DNA of 64,000 nucleotides from Erpobdella octoculata (GCA_963978895.1 OZ022242.1:3621745-3685744), one strand, 5' to 3'; shown: positions 27,202 through 43,672, counted from the stretch's first letter. The notes: generated by a model from the letters alone, not told the origin. Translations and numbers: made by a program.

Positions 27202-30200
27202 ATAACACTGTAAGAATTAGCACTTCTCTGTTGAGTAGATAAGTGTTGCTGTTTTATTGAATCAAAGTTTGATTTATGTGAGTGTGATATTGTGAGGTAG
27301 TGATAACTCTTGAGGAGTTACATTCTTTATTAACCATTTATTTAGTTATTCTATGTTTACGGTAATCAGCCTTCTTCTTCTTAGGCATCTTTTAAAAGGA
27401 AGGCAACTGAAGATGGGTTGGTAGAATTTGTGTCCAAGTGAAACATTGTTCCAAAACCCATGTAAATGAAGGAGCAGTTGTGTAGAAGAGTTAGATGGGG
27501 GGTGTTTATTCTCATCTCGATGCCGTAGCATTGAATTGTGAAGTTTAGAAAATAAATGTTTGCGATAGTTATGTAGTTATTGTAGAGCAATTGTAATCGT
27601 ATGAGATTGTTTCTTACAAAATTTTTATTAATTTGTTCAGGTTTACTTTTGAAAGTGAGAACTTCAACGGGGTCGGTGAATTACTCGAAATACTTGGCAG
27701 GTTGGCTGTTTTCTCTCATGAATATTTATGAGCAAACATCATCTTTTGAATAAATTCTCATCATATTTTCGCATTTTTGCACTAAATTACAAGTCGAAAC
27801 GTGTTTTTTTTTCCTGTAGCATAATCAATGGCTTTGCACTGCCCCTGAAGACCGAACACAAGACGTTCCTACTCAAGGTCCTGCTGCCTCTACACAAAGC
27901 CAGGTCCCTCAACATTTTCCATGCCCAGGTTTTTCAGACTTGCATCTTAAGCTTAATATACGTTCGTATGTGTAACAAATGTTTTGCATAATTTATTCAA
28001 TGATTTGCTATCGATTAATGCTGCTTTCACTGGAGCTTCTAATATATGTTCATATGTGTATCAAATGTTTTGCATAATTTATTCAATGATTTGCTATCAA
28101 TTAATGCTGCTTTCACTGGAACTTCTAAGAGCATGGCATCTATCATGTTTCATATGAATAAGAATCTTATTTTCATACTCCTGAGGCTCAAATGCATATC
28201 CTGAATCTATTTAGCATTTAAATTAACATACTCACGTGAAATATAATTTTTCTTTTAAGTTCCATAATTTTTCTTTTAAGTTCCGTAGTTTTTTTGTGTC
28301 TTAATGCTTTCCCTCAGGTTGAATTACATTAACAAAGTATTTTCATCATCATGGTTTTCTTTCGATGAATGTGCTGCATGTGGCACCATATCATGGTATT
28401 TGCTTTGTATAATGTTGTTGCTTATCCCAGTCAGTAAATAATAAACTTATGTCTATTTCTTATCGGCTTGGCAGCAGTGGATTCTCAAAATGTCCGAAAA
28501 AATTTCTTTAAATTTTATTTCCCCATAGTAACAGAAGTATTTTTTTTTGTTTCTGTAATGTTTCAATCAGTCATGTATCTTATAGTAAATTTATAAAAGT
28601 TTGAATAAACATTTTATCTGATTGTAACGAATTCATTACACCGAATCTAAAATTACTGAAAATATCGGCTTACTTGTTGCCGATCAATGTCTTGTGCAGT
28701 TTTGAATTTTAATTTTGTTCTATCACGATGGTATGATTGTTTTTGAAAACATTATTAAAATGAAATCTACATGTTGGGTACACTCTTTATATCTGCACAA
28801 AATTTTCATAGTAGCTATAATAATAATAACAATTAAAAACATCAATCTTTTCACAGGGATTATTATATCATCTCACAGAATGTGATGTGAGATGTTGTAG
28901 CATAGCGCTGCTCTTGACCTATAATGTTGATGTTCGGCAAAGTTGTGGTGTTTTTACAAGAATTCATGAAATAATCTTTTTTAGTTTAGGAAACATTTGG
29001 TGTTCATAAAATTATATATTACATGTTAAACATGATTGCAAAATAGCATCCAATACATTTTTAAAACCTGCCTAGTTATTTTTATAATTTTAAAAAGTAT
29101 TCACCAGGCTTTATATAAACGAGGCAGGTGACGAAACACCTTAGGCTTTTGTTTAAAGATTATTATAAGTGTTGTTTTTTTTTTACGAAACATTTGATAC
29201 ATCACCTGTTAGTTTACTTTGCTATACTTTGTGTTTTAAAATGTTAGAAGATAATATATTATATATATTATTTTTTATAATGCTTTGACACTATGCGCTT
29301 TTGTGACTATATTTTAAAAAGTGCACTATAAATTCCTCATAATAATAATAATAATAATAATTATATTGAGTTGGTCTGTAATACTTTTGATGTTTAAATA
29401 GTCACTATAATCTTGAATGTTTAAAAGTTAATCTAATTATTATCGAACAAGAAATTTAATAACTATTAAGAAGAAATGTGTTTTCTCCAATGGGTCGTAA
29501 CTTGAAATTGTGCTATTTTTGTTTTTATTTGTAAAACAATTAATAAATAAATATAAAATGGTTGCATAAATAATCATTTGTTTATTTTTTTTAAATTTAG
29601 CTGGCATATTGTGTTGTTCAATTCATAGAGAAAGATTCCACACTCACCAGTCCAGTAAGTGTTGAGTCATTGTTTTGTAATTTTATTGTTTTTTAATAAA
29701 TTCAGATTAAATATTATTCTTCAATAAGCAAGGTTTTTTCATATTCATATAATAATAATTATTCTTGTATGTCCTTGAGTATCATTTTGTATTGCAATGT
29801 TTTGACATCATCATATTTGAGTTGATCAAATTTGATCGTAACATCGTAAATGATGGCACTAGATTTTTAAAGGTAGTTATGTTTAAGGTGGATGATATTT
29901 CTTTTCTTTAGGTGATCAAAGAGTTGTTGAAGTTTTGGCCGAAGACTTCCAGTCAGAAAGAGGTAGCTCCATTAATTCATTAATCTTTTTTCAACCAAAT
30001 TAACGACTGGGCCATAACTGTCGATATTTATAGAATGCCTACTGCACAGCTCAGTGGAGTTGATCTCTTGAATGTTTCTTGGATAACTTTTACTAATTAA
30101 TATTTGATAACATGAGCTGAGTTGGAGTTGAACTGTGACCCCTTGCATTAATGTTCAACTTTTGTCCAGTGCTCCATTTACAGCACTCTGAAAATGGATG

Positions 30201-31615
30201 CCGCAGATTTAAAACGGCTTTTTAAGTATTTCGGATGCTATTACTGTAGTCTTAGAAAAGTCAAGAATGTTTTAAGGCCAAATTTATAAAAATATGATAA
30301 TAATAAAAATACAAAAGTAATAAACATTAGATTATTGATAAATGTTGTATTATAGAGATTTTCTTTATTTATTTAATACAATAAGAATAATAATTTTGTA
30401 GTTTTTTTGATTGGTTGTATAAATGTGGAAATTGCAAAAAACTTTCAGGTGATGTTCCTTGGCGAGCTGGAAGAAATATTGGACGTTATTGATCCGCTTG
30501 AGTTCCAGAAAGTCGTTGTTCCTCTTTTCAGACAGATTGCTAGATGTGTCTCCAGCTCTCATTTTCAGGTTTGATTTTGTTAACAGATGAAATAAAATCC
30601 TGATGATGTTGTAAAATAGTGCTTTATCATTAGAAAAGTCTTTATCAACACTTACCAATCAGCCTCTTTCCTCTTGGTTACCATTAGACAAATTACCCAA
30701 GCCACTCTGCAGTTAGGTGTGATGTGTGTTTCAGTAGGTTTAAGATAGTGTTGAATAATAACTTATTAATGAGTTGATCACCTATCTCTTGGTAACTGTT
30801 ATTTATAAAACTACAGGCTTAGATACTTTAGAAAAAAACCAATAAAAAAATACTTATTGTATCGTTTTTATAAAGTATTTAATGATGTTACTTTTTCTAG
30901 AAATATCTTATCATGTTGACATGCACACCTAGATTGCTGAACGTTCTCTGTACTACTGGAGCAATGAGTACATCCTCGGTCTGATGGAAGAGAACATCGG
31001 CGTCATCATGCCCATCATCTTCCCCTCGCTGTATCGCATCGAGCACTGGAACCAGATGATCGTCGCCCTCGTTTACAACGTCCTCAAGTCCATGATGGAA
31101 ATGAACAGCACTCTCTTTGATCAGCTGACCAATGCTTACTCAGTGGAGCAGAACAAGTAAGAGAAATTCTGAGAATTTACATTAACATTCTTGTTGATCT
31201 AAAAAGAAGTTTGTAATTGCAAATATGGATGCTTGTTGTTTTGTATGTCATCTGGCCGGATACATATTTAGTTCTTAAAATCAAATACACAGATATAGGA
31301 AGCATGTGAAAGGTAATGTGTGATCTGTGATATGATGGTAGCAAGTTATTTACTACGACGCATTCATCATGATTTTAATATATTCATCTCTACAGGAATA
31401 AACAAAAAAGGCAAGACAGAGATGAAATGTGGAAGAAGCTGGACACGCTCGTAGCAAACTTGAAGATATCTTCCTCTTCGGGAACCCGCGATCCTTCTGA
31501 CTCGAGCAGCCCCGGTCAACTACAGATCTTCTCGATCGAGCACCTTCCCAACCCTCAGACACCACCCAGGCACATGCAATCGACACCACCCACTGCAAAT
31601 ACGACCAAGACTTGA
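21940..31615 (+). CDS. PPP2R5: PP2A regulatory subunit B', B56 family (alpha/epsilon-like)
   Basis: Scaffold-bound targeting subunit that steers PP2A to substrates. Exons: 21940-22078, 22325-22623, 24796-24888, 26689-26819, 27641-27700, 27820-27928, 29601-29654, 29912-29962, 30449-30568, 30933-31156, 31396-31615; phases agree, 499 aa against 467-486 in human alpha/epsilon. The HEAT-like B56 core (about 47-440) is very conserved: [56 protein letters not shown] and [16 protein letters not shown]. The N-terminus [16 protein letters not shown] and an Arg/Ser-rich stretch fit the alpha/epsilon branch. The C-terminus begins with the family's basic WKKL helix, then a Ser/Thr/Pro-rich tail. Two residues usual after SLYRI (position 388) are missing before EHWN. 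It faces the PKC gene. Paralogue assignment within B56 is uncertain. Confidence 0.95.
23748..24050 (-). mobile_element. LINE 3' end with trinucleotide tail, copy A
   Basis: On the minus strand the copy passes through CTCAGGCCCATTTGGGGACA, ends in CTGAGAAAATAAATG and is followed by (TAG)n. This is the layout of a CR1-like 3' untranslated region with a microsatellite tail. It aligns along its length with copy B. Confidence 0.6.
24067..24375 (-). mobile_element. LINE 3' end with trinucleotide tail, copy B
   Basis: Same order as copy A: (ACT)n at 24067-24090, ATTTATTTTCTCAGATTT, AAAATGTCCT, GGGCCTGAGA and AACCATG on the plus strand. Copies A and B differ by many substitutions, so they are separate insertions or an old duplication. 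Confidence 0.6.
25472..25533. repeat. (AT)n microsatellite, left side of the Helitron-like element
   Basis: AT dinucleotide tract. A second (AT)n tract at 26038-26092 resumes exactly after the element's CTAG end. Confidence 0.9.
25534..26037 (+). mobile_element. Non-autonomous Helitron-like (Helentron-type) element
   Basis: The 3' end shows a hairpin (ACCCGG 26009-26014, loop GCAACG, CCGGGT 26021-26026), eleven bases later CTAG (26034-26037), then a host T. Helitrons end in a hairpin plus CTRR and insert between A and T, and here the host is an (AT)n tract on both sides. The interior contains CATTGCTACACCATTCATCT, an inner (AT)n at 25712-25750 and a GC-richer minisatellite (25785-25965). No helicase frame, so non-autonomous. 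The 5' border is approximate. Confidence 0.65.
25785..25965. repeat. Minisatellite inside the Helitron-like element
   Basis: Variable units of about 22 bp built on GAGCGGGAAAGCGACCGG. Far more GC-rich than its surroundings. The minus-strand translation is an Arg/Ser-rich peptide that mimics an SR protein but has no gene context. Confidence 0.8.
26038..26092. repeat. (AT)n microsatellite, right side of the Helitron-like element
   Basis: AT dinucleotide tract starting immediately after the CTAG terminus. Confidence 0.9.
27132..27201. repeat. (TAG)n microsatellite
   Basis: About twenty TAG units in B56 intron 4 (26820-27640). Confidence 0.95.
27929..29600. other. B56 intron 6
   Basis: A 1.7-kb intron. 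An 85-bp tandem duplication starts 26 bases after the exon end (27955-28128). A 9-bp perfect hairpin (CATCTCACA/TGTGAGATG) lies near 28872-28897. Nothing else recognised. Confidence 0.75.
27955..28128. repeat. 85-bp tandem duplication
   Basis: Two copies beginning AATATACGTTCGTATGTG and AATATATGTTCATATGTG, over 90% identical to their ends. Confidence 0.9.
30008..30200 (-). mobile_element. tRNA-derived SINE, near full length
   Basis: On the minus strand it begins with a tRNA-like head: CTGTAAATGGAGCACTGGAC resembles box A, and AGTTCAACTCC resembles box B. The body follows with AGCTCATGTTATC, TTAAT and a CACTGAGCTG block, and ends in GGCATTCTATAAA. The body recurs at 8156-8290. It lies in the B56 intron between exons ending 29962 and starting 30449. 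Confidence 0.65.
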
Positions 31616-32266
31616 ATCCCCGACATCGTCGACCAGCTAGCTATCATCATCGATTCTACGATTAGTTTAATTGATTTCCAGGTTGTCACGTTAGAGTCAC
31701 ACTCTTCTTTCTGTGTTTTTGGGAAAAAGGGTTTGCTCTTTGATTAGTTACAGATTTAAGTTTTTTTTTTTATTAATGAAATTTAATAGGAGTGTAAAAT
31801 GACGTTTTATATGAATGAATCGTTTTTGTCTTCTGTTTTTTGTGTGGCACATAAATGAATTTGATTTCATAGTGTCATTGAATTTTAATATTTTCTCGAC
31901 ACGCATCGTGGTTCGTATTTGTTTTTTTTTTCTTCATTTCCTCAAGGGGAGCGCTGACGGTCGCCATAATTTCTCTGTTATGTATACATTTTTTTTTTAA
32001 TTATAAATTAAATAATAATAATAGCATGAAAATTGTTCGTGATTTTTACGTTGTTGCCCCGACATTCCGCAGTTTGTCTACATGTGGAGCGGTCGGTCTA
32101 CAACCACGTTTAGGATTCTTTACAAGTGCAATGGACCAAAACTGAAAACGGCAAAAAACAATAAATTTGCTTTTCGACAATTTTTGTATCGGCCGAATCT
32201 GATTATATTAATAATCCGTTCTTTGTTTCTACAGCTGGTTGGTTTTGTGTAATTGGTCATGTTTTT

Positions 32267-32272
32267 AATAAA
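32267..32272 (+). promoter_or_regulatory. Likely polyadenylation signal of the B56 gene
   Basis: AATAAA followed by GGTTTTCT, about 650 bases after the stop codon. Other AATAAA hexamers occur upstream (near 32160), so the site used is uncertain. Confidence 0.4.
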
Positions 32273-33664
32273 GGTTTTCTATTGGATGGAATATGAGCGA
32301 CAGACGACCAATCGAAGCGACCACCACTCTTGCATGTATCTACCAGCTTAATAATTTTGATCGCTGTTTATTTACTATCCTACATATCTTATCTTTTTGA
32401 GCTACCCTGATAAACAGCTGTGGACAGTAGCTATAGATGATTTTTTTTTCTGGTTTATCATGAGTCTGTTGTTCTCTCATTTTCTTGCTTTTTGATTCCA
32501 ATGTGTTATTAGTTCAATTATCATTATATTAAACATTTATTTGGTATTATTTATTTATTAAATTTAATTGAAAAAATAAATTTTATTATTTCCTATTTTT
32601 GTGTTATGAAATTTCCTTATTTCTACTTCAGCCATTCTTGTATGCGTGTACTATGCTTAGAGACAAAAATGAAAAATTTCTTTTTGCTTTTATGCAATTA
32701 TACATTCAATTTGTAATTTTTGGTATTTATTCATCAGTGAATTAGACAACAAAAAAAGGAAATGTATCGCAACTGATTTGTCTAATTTGTCAAACGAGAT
32801 TACATGTAAATGTTTTTATCATTTAAATAATCATTCAGAAATCTGGGTTTCCGGGGTTGTCGGTGCGTCCACTTTTTCCGTCTACCCCGAACCGTAAAAA
32901 ATAAAATAAACGCTCTTGTTACAATGACACAAAACGTTTCTTAACTATGAAACTCATATTTGTACATTTAAATATCATAGTTTATTTTGAAATTTAACTT
33001 ATATATATATATATAACCATTTTTCAACCTGGCCCACTGACAACCCTGATTTGTTCTGTCTGCATCACCTGATTTTTTTTTAGGTGGTTGCACGATTTTG
33101 GACACAATTCCATAGGTTTTGTGATTGTCTTATAACTCTTATTCCACAACTCCAGTAGCAAAAGCCGTTCCACATTTTACGATTTCTCTGGAAATGCGTG
33201 TATTTGAACACGTAACAATGCATGATGAGCGTGTATTTGTAGCGGTTCGTACTCGTGTGTGTGTGTTTACGTACAAGATTACCAGTAATGAATTATTGAC
33301 ATTGAATCACATTAGATTACTTTGTCTTAAAGCATTATGCGAAAAAATAATAAGAGAATTAATTACGCATGCACTAAAATGTTTAAAAGATCATCTGTTG
33401 ATTCCTACTTCTCACTCCTTCTGTTTTGTCTAGTTGTAGATAATGAAAGTAGTAGCTAACGTGATATTGTGGATAGGGAGATTTGTTTTTTCATTTGATC
33501 CTACCTGATTATAACCTCCATTGGCTTTGCGTGGGATTCAATGGATTTACGTGAGGTTTACTATTTGTTTGGTCTGAAGGTTTTATGTAAAAGGTTCATG
33601 ATGATGTGGGAAGTTTGAAGTATTTACAATATTATCAATCATATTGTAACAATTTGTATGATTT

Positions 33665-33812
33665 GATAGGTTTACTTAGGGTTCATAGTTCATGCGGTTT
33701 GAAAGGTTAACATAGGTTCATAGTTCATGCAGTTTGAAAGGTTCACATAGGGTTAATAGTTCACACAGCTTGAAAGGTTCACATAGGGTTCATAGTTCAT
33801 GCAGTTTTCAAG
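33665..33812. repeat. Diverged tandem repeat of about 42 bp, four units
   Basis: Units contain TTGAAAGGTTCACATAGG and TTCATAGTTCATGCAG with scattered changes. Confidence 0.85.
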
Positions 33813-33944
33813 TTTGACGACATAGGGCTTATAACGTGTAACCAGTTGTGTCCTTCTATTATTCTCGCTTCTACTTTAGCAAGTCATGATTTAAGCATAG
33901 TAACTGTATAAGCAAGTCTACTGAACAGCAATACTCCCATACTG

Positions 33945-34195
33945 TCATTCAATTCCAATTCATATTGTAATACCACGAAACTCACTCAAATACATTACAT
34001 TTCAAATCATATTGTAACACCCCCACTCAAACACATCAAATTTCCAATCATATTGTAACATTTGCTCAAATACATTACATTTCAAATCATATTGTAACAC
34101 CCATTCAAGCACATCACATTTCAAATCATATTGTAACACATTCAAGCACATCACATTTCAAATCATATTGTAACACCCACTCAAACACATTGCAT
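33945..34195. repeat. Tandem repeat of about 37 bp, five to six units
   Basis: Units contain ATTTCAAATCATATTGTAAC and CACTCAAACACATCAC. Confidence 0.85.
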
Positions 34196-35141
34196 TAAAA
34201 AACATCGACAAAATATACTTTCTCTATTGCCATAGCTTTAATTCTTTAATGGGTTAGGTCGGTTAGGATGTTGTTGTGTGTAAATTACTGTTGTAGTAAA
34301 TATTGGAAATATGAAAACATCTACATGCAGATCGGAATTACAACTCATTCACAATTCTATAAAGTTGGGAGTGAAAGAAGGAAAGAGATCTATCGTTTGA
34401 TCCGCACTCAGCTTGGCTCAGAGTAAACGATTATAACTCAGGATAAAGTATTTTGGTATAAATGACATGTTTCGTTGACAGAAGTAACTGTGCACTACAC
34501 TTTTATAGTAGATCGCTCGTCTTTGTCTTAGAGAAACATGGATCGATCGATCGCAAAGCTAGTTTTTGATGCATTTCCGTTGTTTGTTGAAAATGCTATT
34601 TTGTACAGCCAAATGACGTTTGCATGCTAATACGATGCGTCGTGATGTTATGTTTAGAGAAATTCTAAATAAACATGTAAATCTTCAATTTTCTTATAGA
34701 AATCATTTCATAATGTTGGACCATACAAAACATCAAAAAATAACAAATCGAATCATGAAAATACTAATAAGCTCACACGATGCCAGTTGTACGCAGAGAC
34801 AACACTGGAATTGTTAGAAGATATTGCAATTACATTCTCAGATAAAAAAAAACAAAAAATTATAACATAAATGTGTAACAAGAACTAAAAGATAACACAT
34901 GCTAAGATCACTCAATACCAGTCTTCGGCTTGGCAATTGCAAAAATGGTTTTGACTTAACCTAAGGTAACACTTCAAAAAAGAAAATGACTTGCAGCATT
35001 AAACCAGATGCAAACTACAGCTGTGATGTCATAAGTCATGGTGATATACCATGCAGTTACAATGCTTACTGTGTAGAAAAAATAAATTAAAAGAAAATGG
35101 AATGCCACAGTCGAAAAATTATTAGATTAAATATTTCGCAA

Positions 35142-36968
35142 TCAGGGTCTTTCAATAGTCGGAATGCACCTAGAGGTCAACTGATCAATGTCCAGCAAGA
35201 AGTCAGATAGCCCCATGTCGTTGATGAGAAAGCCGTCTTCGTGTTGTGGAAAAGGCGAGTGACTACAAGAGGTTTTGAGATGGTGTGAGAAAGCACGCTG
35301 CCCTTCGAATACCTGGTCGCACCTGTCACATCTTTTCCTTTCGTGGACAATTTTGTGTCTCCTCAGTCTTACGGCGGATGCAAAAACCTTGCTGCAGGCC
35401 TGACAACTGAAGCTTTTGTTCTGGCAATGAACAACAGAAATGTGCTTCTTCAAGTATTCTGCCAGTAGAAATTTCTTGTTACAGTGATTGCAAACAAAAG
35501 TACCATTGCCCACAACTTTTCTGTTTTTATTAACAACAGACCCATCTGGAGTAATGAGACTTTCAGAATACTGCTGATCATTAGTAGGATCTTTGCAGAC
35601 TATGGAACTTGAGGCCTTGTGAATGAGCATGTGTTTTTGAAGATTTGAAGGTCTACTCAACTGTTTGTTGCATATTTCACAAGTCGTACTGTTTTTCCAT
35701 TTCTTTTCTCTATCATTAGCAGAATTCGCGACCGTTCTCTCATCTTTACTGCCCGTACTCGGAACATTTACAAGACTATCTTTTTGCATTTCTTCGAGTA
35801 GCGAATCAGCCGATAAGTCTGAACTTTGTAAGAACTTTGACACATCAAACAGCTGATTGGGTGTGCTCTTCATTGGACTGCTCAACTTAATGTCATTCAT
35901 GTTAAGCAATTTATCTTCATCGTAAGCAGAAAATGATATGTCTACTTTACTTTGGCTACCTTCAATGACTTTATGGACACTCATCAGGTGCAGATCAAGG
36001 GTAACCTTTTGACCAAAACGACTGCTACAAATATGGCACTGAAAGTCTTTCTTGCCCTCATGTACAACAACGTAATGTCTCTTCAAATTTCCTAGAGTAG
36101 CAAAACTTTTTTTGCATTGTTTGCAGGTGTACGCTTTATTCAACGAGCACCTGGGATTGTAAGCCACGGGTAGAGTTAATGACTTTTTACTGGTTATGCC
36201 CTTTGAATTTTTCCGATATGGTCTTCTGGAATGAGGTTTTGATATCGGACACTTCAACACACGACCAGATTTAGACTTTGTCTCTAAAGATTCTTTATTT
36301 TGAGTAATGACAAAATTATTGTCAGATTCATCTAAGACGACATCTTCGAAAAATAAAAGTCCACAATCAGTGCTACTTGGAGAACTACTTTCATTAAATA
36401 CAACAACACGTTTGTTCAACCTACCTTCTAAATTTTCCAATGGCCGCTGATTCAACACACGATCATCAAAAGATTTTTCGACAAATGTCCTTTCACTAAA
36501 TTTAGAAATTAAATTACTTTCAGAAAGCACCATATTAACTGGATCAACAGACACAGAATTCAGTAACTCTTCAAGATATTCTTTTTTACTTCTTTTTAAA
36601 ATGTCAATGCACTTTTTCACATAATCACAGTCTAATTCGAGTGACTTGCAAAGATACAATAAAAGATTAAGAAATGGCAAAGTTAAATGATCTGCAGGTA
36701 TTTTGTTCAAGTTTCCCATATACAATAACATCACAAAAGCCTCGATAATTTCAAAAGTACATCCCTTTAAAGAAAGAACTACTTCTTTGTCAATATTTTC
36801 ACGTATTAATTGGGCCCGAAGCACCGGACTTTTGGCAGCCAAAACAACTTTATGGGCACATACTCTGATTTGATCATCACCAACCAGATAAACATCACAA
36901 AACAGTTTTGCAACTCTCAGTTCATTCAGCATCTTGCCCAGGACTTCAGAACACAGTGAATTCTTCAT
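35142..36968 (-). CDS. BTB/POZ and C2H2 zinc-finger protein, single coding exon
   Basis: Likely a nuclear DNA-binding transcription regulator that dimerises through its BTB domain. The 608-aa frame begins MKNSLCSEVLGKMLNELR. The BTB domain is at about 14-115 (FCDVYLVGDDQIRVCAHKVV, typical of BTB-ZF proteins). A long linker (116-280) is acidic and then basic. Classical fingers lie near 281-303, 310-333, 427-449, 488-511 and 517-539. A final C2HC-like finger at 544-566 (CDRCDQVFEGQRAFSHHL, last ligand Cys) and a hydrophobic C-terminus follow. The linker between fingers 2 and 3 is Ser-rich. A splice-acceptor-like TTCAG ends three bases before the ATG, so an untranslated first exon probably lies in the short divergent promoter shared with the THAP gene. 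Orthology to a named BTB-ZF is not resolved. Confidence 0.92.
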   Translation of the reverse strand: MKNSLCSEVLGKMLNELRVAKLFCDVYLVGDDQIRVCAHKVVLAAKSPVLRAQLIRENIDKEVVLSLKGCTFEIIEAFVMLLYMGNLNKIPADHLTLPFLNLLLYLCKSLELDCDYVKKCIDILKRSKKEYLEELLNSVSVDPVNMVLSESNLISKFSERTFVEKSFDDRVLNQRPLENLEGRLNKRVVVFNESSSPSSTDCGLLFFEDVVLDESDNNFVITQNKESLETKSKSGRVLKCPISKPHSRRPYRKNSKGITSKKSLTLPVAYNPRCSLNKAYTCKQCKKSFATLGNLKRHYVVVHEGKKDFQCHICSSRFGQKVTLDLHLMSVHKVIEGSQSKVDISFSAYDEDKLLNMNDIKLSSPMKSTPNQLFDVSKFLQSSDLSADSLLEEMQKDSLVNVPSTGSKDERTVANSANDREKKWKNSTTCEICNKQLSRPSNLQKHMLIHKASSSIVCKDPTNDQQYSESLITPDGSVVNKNRKVVGNGTFVCNHCNKKFLLAEYLKKHISVVHCQNKSFSCQACSKVFASAVRLRRHKIVHERKRCDRCDQVFEGQRAFSHHLKTSCSHSPFPQHEDGFLINDMGLSDFLLDIDQLTSRCIPTIERP

Positions 36969-37370
36969 TTCTGAATTTATTACATGTTTAGATTAAATGG
37001 ATAAATTCAAAAATTTGAACACTCTAAAAAACAGCTGCTTAAACTAAAAAAAACCTAGCAATTTCGTACCGTAGCCACCTGTTATTTTTTATTACGACAG
37101 ACGGCTCACATTGACATCTCCAGAGCATCTAAATGTACTTCGTAAAGAAAAACATTCTTAAAATATAATTTAAACAATCTCTTCAGTGTTAGATTACTGC
37201 AAGAAATCTCGTTTTGACTGATTTGTCGTTGTCCGGGGTACTTTTCGATTTCCGTCCAGTAAGAACCACGTGACGTCACAGCCAATAGCGTTCAATCTCC
37301 GAAAACAACAAGCCGGCCACGCCGTAGTGCTCAATTCTGACCGATTAAGTATTATTTGAAAATTTGTAAA
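36969..37370. promoter_or_regulatory. Short divergent promoter of BTB-ZF and THAP-ZF genes
   Basis: Only 402 bases separate the two start codons. CACGTG (37267-37272) overlaps a perfect CRE, TGACGTCA (37271-37278), and a CCAAT box follows at 37282-37286. This cluster is typical of TATA-less bidirectional promoters. Confidence 0.65.
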
Positions 37371-41920
<4,550 letters not shown>

Positions 41921-43672
41921 TTTGAGAATGACAGTGCTTTTTCGGCTTTTCTTTCTATGCGTAATCGTTTTATCGATAAAATTATTTATTAATAATAATA
42001 ATAGTTAATTAATTTTCTGTTAATGTCTCGTTATCTATTGCTTCGTTCTGTTACTGTTTTACGTTTTCTGAGAAGTTTGTAAACCTGGGATCATTATTGT
42101 CTCACTCGTAACAGTTCGGTAGCGCTAGACGTAAAAATAATTTATTTATTAATATAGATAAGAATGTATTGAATTGCATGTTTTTCATTTAGCTGTTTAC
42201 GTGAAGCCTATGTTATTACGAAAGTTATATATGGAGAATTCTTGCATGTGTCGGTGTGCCTTGCCGTAAAGATGGTTCGTCATTTGTAAATAAAATCATC
42301 ATCGCCCGTTACTTGGAGTTTTACATTTTCATGTTATGTTAATGATGCTTCCCAGTTAGCAACCATGGTCAGTTGTGTTATTTATTACGACTCTGATGAA
42401 GCTTTTGATGCATTGACCTGGTTTTCTCCTAGTTGACTGATTCCTGTGTTTCATGCAAACTGACCTCTCATACTTATATTCATGACAGGTCAAAACGCAA
42501 ACTTTTTCTTCTCATTTTTGTTCCAAAAAGAGGCTTTAAGATTAATTTATTCGAGTGTTTTTGTTGTAACCATTATAGTTAGAATCATGTTAGCTAAACA
42601 GACCTGCTATCGGACTGGTCATCTGGGGAAATCTCCCCTTAACAATTCTGAAAGAACCGATACTGACGTTTTAAATGATCTTAATATCAGAGTGAGTCAG
42701 AAAGTTGAAATATTCTATTTTGAATCAATATCACTACAAAGTACAAAGTTAAACGAGTTCATGCTCTCCCATGAAGTATTTCTAGCTTTTCCAGACACTG
42801 ACTGAGCAATTATCATTATGACAAAAAATGTGGGTAAGCTTGTAACTGAACAGCCCGTTAAAAGTTCTTATAAATACTACAAGAGTATTGAAGAGCCCTT
42901 GTTTGTCAGCTGATATGTGGGCATTTCAAATCTTAGGTTATACTGTAAAAATACCCCCAAATCTTCAGCTGGCTATATTTTTTTGGTAGACCTCAAAATT
43001 AGCCCTGGCTTTAAAAGTGGCTTTTCTGTGCATATTATGTATTACATGTCTTTCCGAGCCCCAACACATCTTAGAATATTTTTTGAATAACGATTTAACA
43101 CCCTCTTCCTTTTTTTATATCAACAACCTGGGAGATATATGACAGAAAATATCTAGAAACGTAAAAACTTACGTTTCAAACAATGAGTCTTTTTTTTAAA
43201 ACACATATGCAGCATAAAGTCATTAATTAAATAGAATACAAAAGGTAATTATATATATATATATATATACTATATACATGTATAGTGAATCATATAATTT
43301 ATCAGCTGTTTATATTAAAGAAATTTGGATCAGGTACAACTTAATTTCTTGACTTAGGTATACAATTCTGTCCAAAAAAAATAGATTACATAATGCAAAA
43401 TCAATGGAAAAACTGCGTACTGGCAAGTTATTTTTCCGCCAATACCAACTGTGAAAGAATTGTTAGTGCTACAAAAATGATCGCAGGTACCACAACAGAT
43501 CAACCAGTTAACCATTAGATCGATTCTCCAGAAGTCTGTAACTTCTTAAACAGAGTTAGAGCCCTTTTTCATATTCAGTTAAACCTCCACCTTCTTCCTA
43601 TAATGTGAGCATATTACAGAGGCTGATGGTATATTTGACAAGAAGTGATCCAAGACGTCTGAAATGAAGCTT
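41921..43672. other. Tail-to-tail region between THAP-ZF and VPS37 genes
   Basis: Holds the THAP-ZF 3' untranslated region (AATAAA at 42289-42294) and the VPS37 3' flank. A 107-aa frame at 42482-42805 matches nothing I recognise. A short (AT)n tract lies near 43250. Confidence 0.65.
42289..42294 (+). promoter_or_regulatory. Likely polyadenylation signal of the THAP-ZF gene
   Basis: AATAAA about 370 bases after the stop codon, followed by ATCATCATC. Confidence 0.5.

Larger units (their letters stand above)
31616..35141. other. Tail-to-tail intergenic region between B56 and BTB-ZF genes
   Basis: Contains the B56 3' untranslated region with a likely polyadenylation signal at 32267-32272, two tandem arrays (33665-33812 and 33945-34195) and the 3' flank of the BTB-ZF gene. 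The small frames at 33125-33433 and 34620-34817 show no family features. Confidence 0.7.

Noticed and set aside
33125..33433. 102-codon plus-strand frame
   Set aside because: No recognisable motif and no codon bias; in the B56/BTB-ZF intergenic region.
42482..42805. 107-codon plus-strand frame
   Set aside because: No domain, no start context, no exon partner; lies in 3' flanking sequence.
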